Below are positions 58,298-64,000 of a stretch of DNA of 64,000 nucleotides, in pieces (within the stretch, counting starts at the first letter, position 1; every line of letters begins with the position of its first letter). The notes below the pieces were generated by a model. The model ran no database searches. It was not told where the DNA came from and saw only the letters and a program-made list of their open reading frames with translations. The stretch is from Physcomitrium patens. Its lineage: Eukaryota; Streptophyta; Bryopsida; Funariales; Funariaceae. The stretch lies in NCBI RefSeq assembly GCF_000002425.4, contig NC_037259.1, positions 5,361,481 through 5,425,480 of the forward strand, read 5' to 3'. A program made the position numbers and the translations under genes.

Positions 58298-60868
58298 TTA
58301 ATGTTGAATTGTCATGCTAACAGTAGTTCTATCAGTGATTCTACTTTTATTTATTTTTCTCAAGAAAAAATAATAATAATAACAATTATTATTAAATGCA
58401 TAGTCTAATTTTAAATCAATTAATTATTTTAACAAAAAAAAAACAACAATTATGTAAAAACAATTGTAATTACGTTGGTACACTTGGTAAAATATTTTGA
58501 GTGGATTCAAGAGTTCTCCATTGATCTGCCTCGGGCATGAATATCACAAAGGCCATTTGTAAATGGCCAAAGAAACATATATCCCCCATGCCCGCACGAA
58601 CATCATATTTGCATTTAGCTAGGTCAGTTTGATTTGATCCAAAAAGATAGCTTTGAACATTTATGGGCATAGTTGAGAGTGAGTGTGTGTGGATTGGATC
58701 TGCAATATTGAAAAGTCGGAACACGCATGGAGCACACACATAATACGTTGGATCTGATTTTTGTGCCATCTTGAATTCTTTTTTGCTTCTTGTCTACAAA
58801 AACACAAATCCTTTTTAGCCAATGTCAAATTAAATCAATTACATATACCTGGTATCCTGGAATGAAACTTGCACAATGTGCAAATATTCAATACAAAATA
58901 CTATATATATGTATATATATATATATATATATATGTCTGAAAATATTGTGAACATTTGAAGGTATATGACTTCTGTTTATAATGTTCATAAGACTGTAAT
59001 TGTTAGAATGTTAAAAATTAAATTTTGATGCACTAAATCAAACTCATGAGTTTTTGAGTATTAATGTACACAAGTAGAAATATAAACATCTACAAAATCA
59101 AAAATAAAATCTAGGCAAAATTTAAAGTTATATAGTGTTAATACTTGGCGGGTGACTAGGTAAGGCATGCCATAGCAACAAAGGATCCTAGGTGATTCCC
59201 AAATGTCATCATTTCCAAGGTCACCAAATTTTTCATCAAAAGAAAATTTAAGGAACCGAAACTTTTTATGTAATAAGTCATATGAAACAACTCCATTTTC
59301 AAATTCGAGACCATTATCACCTGGTTGATAATGTTTTGATTTCACATAGGTGATTCTCTTCCTTTTGCCAATTTAATTGATTCCTCCCCAAATCATTTGT
59401 CCATGTATTATTCCTAAACTAGAGACTCCCAAAGGAGATGGCCTAATTTTGCATGTATTTACATCCACTATCATGTTTGATCTAGAATCATATATAGTAA
59501 CCTATGCCATAAGTAGGAAACCAAAATTAGAACCTTATTAATAGTTAATTCTAATAGAGTGTTGTTGTATTCAATTTAATTGGCTTTACATGTTTGTTTT
59601 TTTGTTTTGTTTTGTTTTTTTTGTTTTTTTTGTCATTTATTCAAGAAATAAGTTCTTTGTGATATATCAATTTACATGAATACAAATCAATTCCAACATT
59701 GTATATATGTTTATGTGTAGATATGTATGTATGTATGTATGTATATTATACCAAGCTTCCAGTGTATGAACATTGTATCCCTCCTTCCATGAAAGTTCCC
59801 GACCGTTCTCCAACCATGTAGAGCTTGTAATAGGATTGGCCAAGCCCAAGAAACTCTTCTACTTGAAGTTTCCCTATTTTGAATTCTTGAGCATACATTA
59901 GATTGTCAAGTGGGGGCACAATTTGGAGCATGGCAACCAATGGATTAACCACCACGGTGATGGATTGTGAAGGCCATTTTGTCCGCCAAAACTCTTGGTG
60001 AGGCAATGTCAAATACTCTCCTCCATCAAACACAACCAAACCCTTCTCGCCTGCAATGCATGTGAAAACATCTGGAGGGAGGAAGTTGACCATCGCAATT
60101 GACAACCACGGCCATGGACATTTCTTAGTTTTAGGTTTTCGATTATACCCACTTATCCAATTTTGAGCCTCATTTACATGTATGACCATGGGGAAGTATT
60201 CATTATTCTCTTTGAGGAAACTTGGATTCCATGAGAGGTTTTCCATTGCTTGCTTGTTGTATCTTGCCCATGCATCACAACGTTCTTTGTCTATATCATA
60301 GGTTGGAAATATAAGAATGTAAGTTATATTAGAGATAGTTTTACTTTTTTCTTGATAGTTATTGCAACATAATTGCAAATATATAGAAATAAAAGTAGAA
60401 GAAGAAATTCTTGATGATTTGATTTTAAGAACTTTATTTAGATGTATGAATTGAGTTGATGATGGCTAACATTTTTTTTTAACAAGACAACAATTTTTTC
60501 TTTATAAAAAGAAAAAATCTAAAACAATGTTGAGGTATTTTTCCCCATTCCCCTATGGTTTCACAATTGTAATTACCTGTCAATTTACTAGAAGGTAGAT
60601 AGTAAGTAATAGAATTTCTGTCACAAGTCCGCCAATCCGGAGGAGGTGCAAGATAATTTGGGTAAATTTTTGGTTTAGGTGGCCAAAGGTTCAATTTTTC
60701 AGTGGTGTTGCCACAGTGAATTTCAAACGGGAATGGGGTTCCTAACTCATGGGGGGCCAGGCAGTGGTCAGGAACAAAGCGCAAAACATTGGCTACATAA
60801 TGTTTCCCCTCTGCCCATTTTAATCCCTTCTCAAAAGGAACAAAATGTTTTCCTTTAGCCAATTCCTC
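57733..60868 (-). CDS. Kelch / F-box-associated-like protein, 5' end not found, one in-frame stop
   Basis: Five minus-strand exons fit with GT/AG borders and unbroken phase: 60868-60577, 60290-59752, 59501-59145, 58793-58474 and 58240-57733, about 670 codons in all. The middle reads like the beta-propeller part of plant F-box/kelch proteins: MVNFLPPDVF, GLVVFDGGEYLTLP, VVVNPLVAMLQIVPPL, YYKLYMVGE, TIYDSRSNM, VVSYDLLHKKFRFLKF. The C-terminal exon is polar and unlike known domains. No F-box is visible, and the first exon(s) would lie upstream of the acceptor at 60869. One TAA (59375-59373) falls in frame inside the third exon, in otherwise continuous coding text. The gene may therefore be a recent pseudogene, or the stop may be an allele or a sequence error. 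Family assignment is by pattern only. Confidence 0.55.
58266..58294. repeat. (AT)n microsatellite in an intron
   Basis: Alternating AT tract in the last intron of the kelch-like gene. A second one lies at about 58902-58934 in the preceding intron. Confidence 0.9.
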
Positions 60869-60877
60869 CTGAATAAT

Positions 60878-61068
60878 CAATCCCACACCTCAAACATTTA
60901 ACGTCATAAAATATTTCCTAAGTCAAAACAACAATAAAACTAAAAACTAAAAACTAAAAAATACAAATACCCACACTATTTTGAAATGACTTTAGCATAT
61001 GAAATCAACAAAGTTATGCTAAAATAGAAGTCTAACGAATAGGATGGGTCGATCCAAACATCCCCTAT
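60878..61068. other. AT-rich gap between two minus-strand genes
   Basis: No coding signal; includes a short 'aaaactaaaa' repeat (about 60938-60960). The missing first exon of the kelch-like gene is not here. Confidence 0.5.
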
Positions 61069-61740
61069 TTAGAAATCGGACAGATAATTTGTTTTAAAAG
61101 GGGCAGCCACCAGCAAGGGAGGTCGGGGCACGGGCACCTTATCGTGATGTCGCCGGTGACCGGTCGCCGCGAGGGGGTGAAGCCGACTACCGACAAACGT
61201 TGACTGCCGGTGAGTCTCGTCCCAGTCCTCCGGAGCCAGCAGGTCCTGGTCGTGCTTGAAATGTCGGTAGCGGTGCGGCGGCAACAGCAGCTCTGGGCGC
61301 AGCTCCTGCTCTGTGGTCTCTCGCACTGCCGAGTCGCGCGCCCGTCCCGTTTCGTTGCCTCCTCGCGCACAGGTGGGCCATCGCTTGGGCGTGGCCAAAT
61401 CGTTCAACGCGCTCTCCGTGTCTTCGATCTCCTGGTTCCAACGGCGCATGTCAGCCACCAACTCTGCGTCTAGTCTCCGCTCGTTCTCGTCGAGGTGGTG
61501 GATGAACGTCGCCCGTGGGGATATCCACTCCGTATCCAGGTAGTGCTCGGCGGGGTTGTAGGGGATCGCGGATACCATGCGTGACAGCGAGCGCTCGCGA
61601 ACACGGGATTCTTTAGGCTGAGGTTCGATTGGAATGGAGGTGTCGGTGGGATGTCGTTTTGGCAGCCACTCCTCCTGCACCTCAAGCTCCGAATTCGTTG
61701 TTTGGGAATCGACATTCGCCGAGTGTGCTGGTGTTGCCAT
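61069..61740 (-). CDS. Hypothetical GC-rich ORF
   Basis: 223 residues from MATPAHSANVDSQTTNSELE. The alternative ATG at 61794 adds 18 residues (MFDTFRRVQTFSSPIQKT). Charged, with a possible helical middle (IHHLDENERRLDAELVADMR) and a Pro/His/Arg-rich C-terminal part that may be non-genuine, for example intron read-through. I recognise no domain. Its composition is much more GC-rich than the flanking DNA. It could be a separate gene or contain the missing 5' exon of the neighbour to the left. Confidence 0.4.
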   Translation of the reverse strand: MATPAHSANVDSQTTNSELEVQEEWLPKRHPTDTSIPIEPQPKESRVRERSLSRMVSAIPYNPAEHYLDTEWISPRATFIHHLDENERRLDAELVADMRRWNQEIEDTESALNDLATPKRWPTCARGGNETGRARDSAVRETTEQELRPELLLPPHRYRHFKHDQDLLAPEDWDETHRQSTFVGSRLHPLAATGHRRHHDKVPVPRPPLLVAAPFKTNYLSDF

Positions 61741-61794
61741 GGTTTTTTGTATCGGTGATGAGAACGTCTGTACTCTCCTGAACGTGTCGAACAT

Positions 61795-63707
61795 TGGTAG
61801 GATATCAGCCTAACAAGATGGGGATGAAGACAAAAGACACGATGAGCTTAACCTATATTGTTTATGCAGATGCGGTGCTGAGTATGTGTTTATGTGATGT
61901 TCGACGCAATCTGGTGTAGGTCAAGTGCTGTATGTTGCTGTAATTTAATGTTGTCTTCGCAGAGGTTAATTTACAGATTTTTCGAATAAAAGTCATTAGT
62001 AAATAGAATTTACACGTTTTGCTGGCATCACAAGAAGGTCTCTGAGTGTGTTCAAACTCATCTCTGAATCGAAGGTTAGGTCCTAAATTTTTGGATTTTG
62101 TACCCCTCGGTTAGAGTATGATGCGGCTCGGAGCAAGGTTTCCGAACTGAAACTGTTCCTACGTGGAATAATGGTGCTCAATCATCGGGTTCATCTGCCT
62201 TATTTGTTGTTGGTGATGGTGCGTGGCACTGCAATAACTTTTTCAAAGTTCTGCACTTGGCCTGACTGGAAGGTCGAACCCAGCCATCACATGATGATAT
62301 CCTGTCCTCCTCTCCAGCATGGGACTTATCCAATTTTGCAGCAGGTTTGGTGGAATCTATGGTTTGTTTGGAACCAAACAAACGTTCTTCACTTCCTTCT
62401 ACTGACTTATCCATTGAAACTTCACTTTCTCGACCTTAACTAGGTCGCCGACACTGATAAACCTCCTTGGTTACCGATGTGCCTACCCATGATCCAGTTT
62501 GGCCAATCTAACTATTCTGATTTTAAATTATCGCGAAGCTACGCTGTAGATGCAAAATATGGTTAATGTGTTTCCCTTTCCCTCTCACAGGCAGCCTGCT
62601 GTACAAATTCACAGCCACCACAGCAGGAAGAGCCTTCCGTATCAGCAGGGCCACACCGGTGCTGAGAAAATCAGGGCACAATAAATCCTTTCATTGAAGT
62701 AGAAGCAAGCTTTGGGGCCTGAAAGGACGCATCCTTTCAAGGACCACCCAACTATCACATTTATGAGTGTCCAACTCAGCAAGGACAAGATGATGCAGGT
62801 TTTCCAGCAGTTTCCAGTTGTCAGAAGAGCTGAAGGTGAGCAATAATTTGCATTCGCACTTGAGTATGAGAGCGCGGTTCAGTGTGAGCTAAAGAATAAG
62901 TTAAAATTGCTATTGACCGAAAATAAAACCATTAATACCTAGGTATGCAGACGGCCCTTAAGTAGATGAGAATTGGTTGTAGGATGAAATTGTAAGGAAG
63001 AATTAGTTTTATGGTGATCTTCATGATTAACTTGATATAATTGCGACTTTCCTGATCTGCAAAGATGGTTTTCACGAGCACCCACATATTATTCTTGCTC
63101 AACTTGCAGGTCCACAATTTAGCCACCAAAATTAATGAATTAGTTTTTGTGCGTTCAGAAAAGTAGTCTCTGATCAAACGTTATGACCCTCGACGACAAT
63201 AGTGATATCCACATGGTGACGTACAAGAATTGGACAAGGTCTAATTTTGTGTACAGAATTCCAGAAAACCCTGTGCATGCAAGGTATGACCTGTGACTCA
63301 TTTTTGCTCAAGAACTCCTTGACTTCAAGGGATTATGAGTTTGGACCCAGATCGGCGAAAGGACGGTATGTATCAATTCGAAGGAAGACTCATTCCAAAG
63401 AGTAGAAAACCCAAAAAACAGATTGAGAAAGAAACAAGAAAAAAGACTTTTAGAGACGTCATTTCAATGTAACAAAATGTGAAACATGAGTGAAACCTTG
63501 AGCTTCAAACCTGCAACTACAGTGAGTTGCCTCGATCATTTTTCCATCACTAACAGCACTGAAGTGTACATAACAAGAAAGAAAAAGAAAAAAACCTTCT
63601 ATTGAAGTCAGAGGCTACAATCTCAGCAGGCGTAGGCTCAAAAGTCGAACGTGTTTGACATTACATATGAGGGTTTGTTGTGGGAATTGGGTGAGAATCG
63701 AAGTTGA
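61795..63707. other. Intergenic DNA with no convincing gene
   Basis: Open stretches on both strands at about 62170-62440 cannot be joined to anything. The right part (about 63000-63707) is likely cyclophilin 3' UTR and flank. Confidence 0.4.
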
Positions 63708-63988
63708 CTACAGTTCCCCACAACTGTGGATAGTAACTTTGCTTTTGGTACTCCCGGCTGTAGTGCCCAAGTCATTCAAAGCCTCCAAAACTTCTTTTCC
63801 TGAGCACAACCACATGAGTTGCTTAGAGACATTGACATGTAAACCACGTAGCCTAATATTTCTAGCAATGACTGCTCGAAAAACAAATAGCATGTAAAGA
63901 ATAGGGATACCTTCAACAACTTTTCCAAACACCACATTCTTTCCGTCCAACTCAGAGCAGTCACCCAGCGAGATGAAGAATTGGGTGC
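63708..63988 (-). CDS. Cyclophilin-type peptidyl-prolyl isomerase, 3' end only
   Basis: Two minus-strand exons, 63988-63911 and 63799-63708, with GT/AG borders and matching phase. They encode the C-terminal part of a cyclophilin: TQFFISLGDCSELDGKNVVF, then GKVVEGKEVLEALNDLGTTA, ending KVTIHSCGEL. The TQFFI...LDGKNVVFGKVVEG core is the family signature and includes active-site-side residues. The enzyme class catalyses proline cis-trans isomerisation. The acceptor at 63989-63991 shows that further 5' exons lie right of the window. The LGDCSEL spelling and SCGEL end suggest a divergent cyclophilin rather than the abundant CYPA type. Confidence 0.88.
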
Positions 63989-64000
63989 CTGACACAAAAA

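Noticed and set aside
62171-62443. Overlapping open frames on both strands, the minus one polar and protein-like (SVEGSEERLFGSKQTIDSTK)
   Set aside because: I found no splice partners or recognisable domain, and the evidence is too weak to call an exon.

Overview
The window reads as nuclear DNA of a land plant, most likely a moss of the Physcomitrium type. The beta-COP and LARP1 genes are plant-like and rich in introns, and the chromodomain Ty3/gypsy elements resemble the Tcn1-type chromoviruses known from mosses and basidiomycetes. The species itself is an inference.

Region 1, positions 1 to about 38,730, is one nest of LTR retrotransposons inserted into one another, at least seven levels deep. 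I number them from outside in. L1 (+, 36568-38733; its left half lies outside the window) is split by L2 (-, 1-36567). L2 is split inside its LTR by the Ty1/copia element L3 (+, 2281-36451). L3 is split by L4 (-, 6848-34116), L4 by L5 (+, 11242-32496), L5 inside its LTR by L6 (-, 11369-26480), and L6 inside its LTR by L7 (+, 12656-18805). Target-site duplications are readable for L3, L4, L5 and L7. L3 also carries a probable solo LTR (3696-5387). L1, L2 and L5 belong to one chromovirus family (alpha), L4 and L7 to a sister family (beta), and L6 to a different gypsy family with 1.7-kb LTRs (gamma). L7 looks whole and young. The others are broken, and AT content rises strikingly toward the outer, older levels.

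Three properties of the alpha and beta families stand out. An 11-nt sequence just inside the 5' LTR is perfectly complementary to an 11-nt sequence 31-32 nt downstream of the LTR TATA box, the layout used for Tf1/sushi-type self-priming, and the two families differ in sequence but keep the pairing. A third open reading frame lies between pol and the 3' LTR and is recognisable in L7, L5, L4 and L1. The beta-family LTR carries perfect heat-shock-element arrays upstream of its TATA box.

Region 2, about 38,730-64,000, is host DNA. It holds the coatomer beta subunit (+, 41923-45464, 4 coding exons), a 49-bp minisatellite (47545-48030), LARP1 (+, 48663-56107, 15 coding exons modelled from splice sites that keep phase throughout), a small fold-back MITE (57045-57208), a kelch/F-box-associated-like gene on the minus strand with one in-frame stop (57733-60868), a GC-rich hypothetical ORF (61069-61740, -), and the 3' end of a cyclophilin gene running off the right edge (-, 63708-63988). 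The host genes are housekeeping in type (COPI vesicle traffic, mRNA translation control, protein folding) and show no sign of forming a pathway together.
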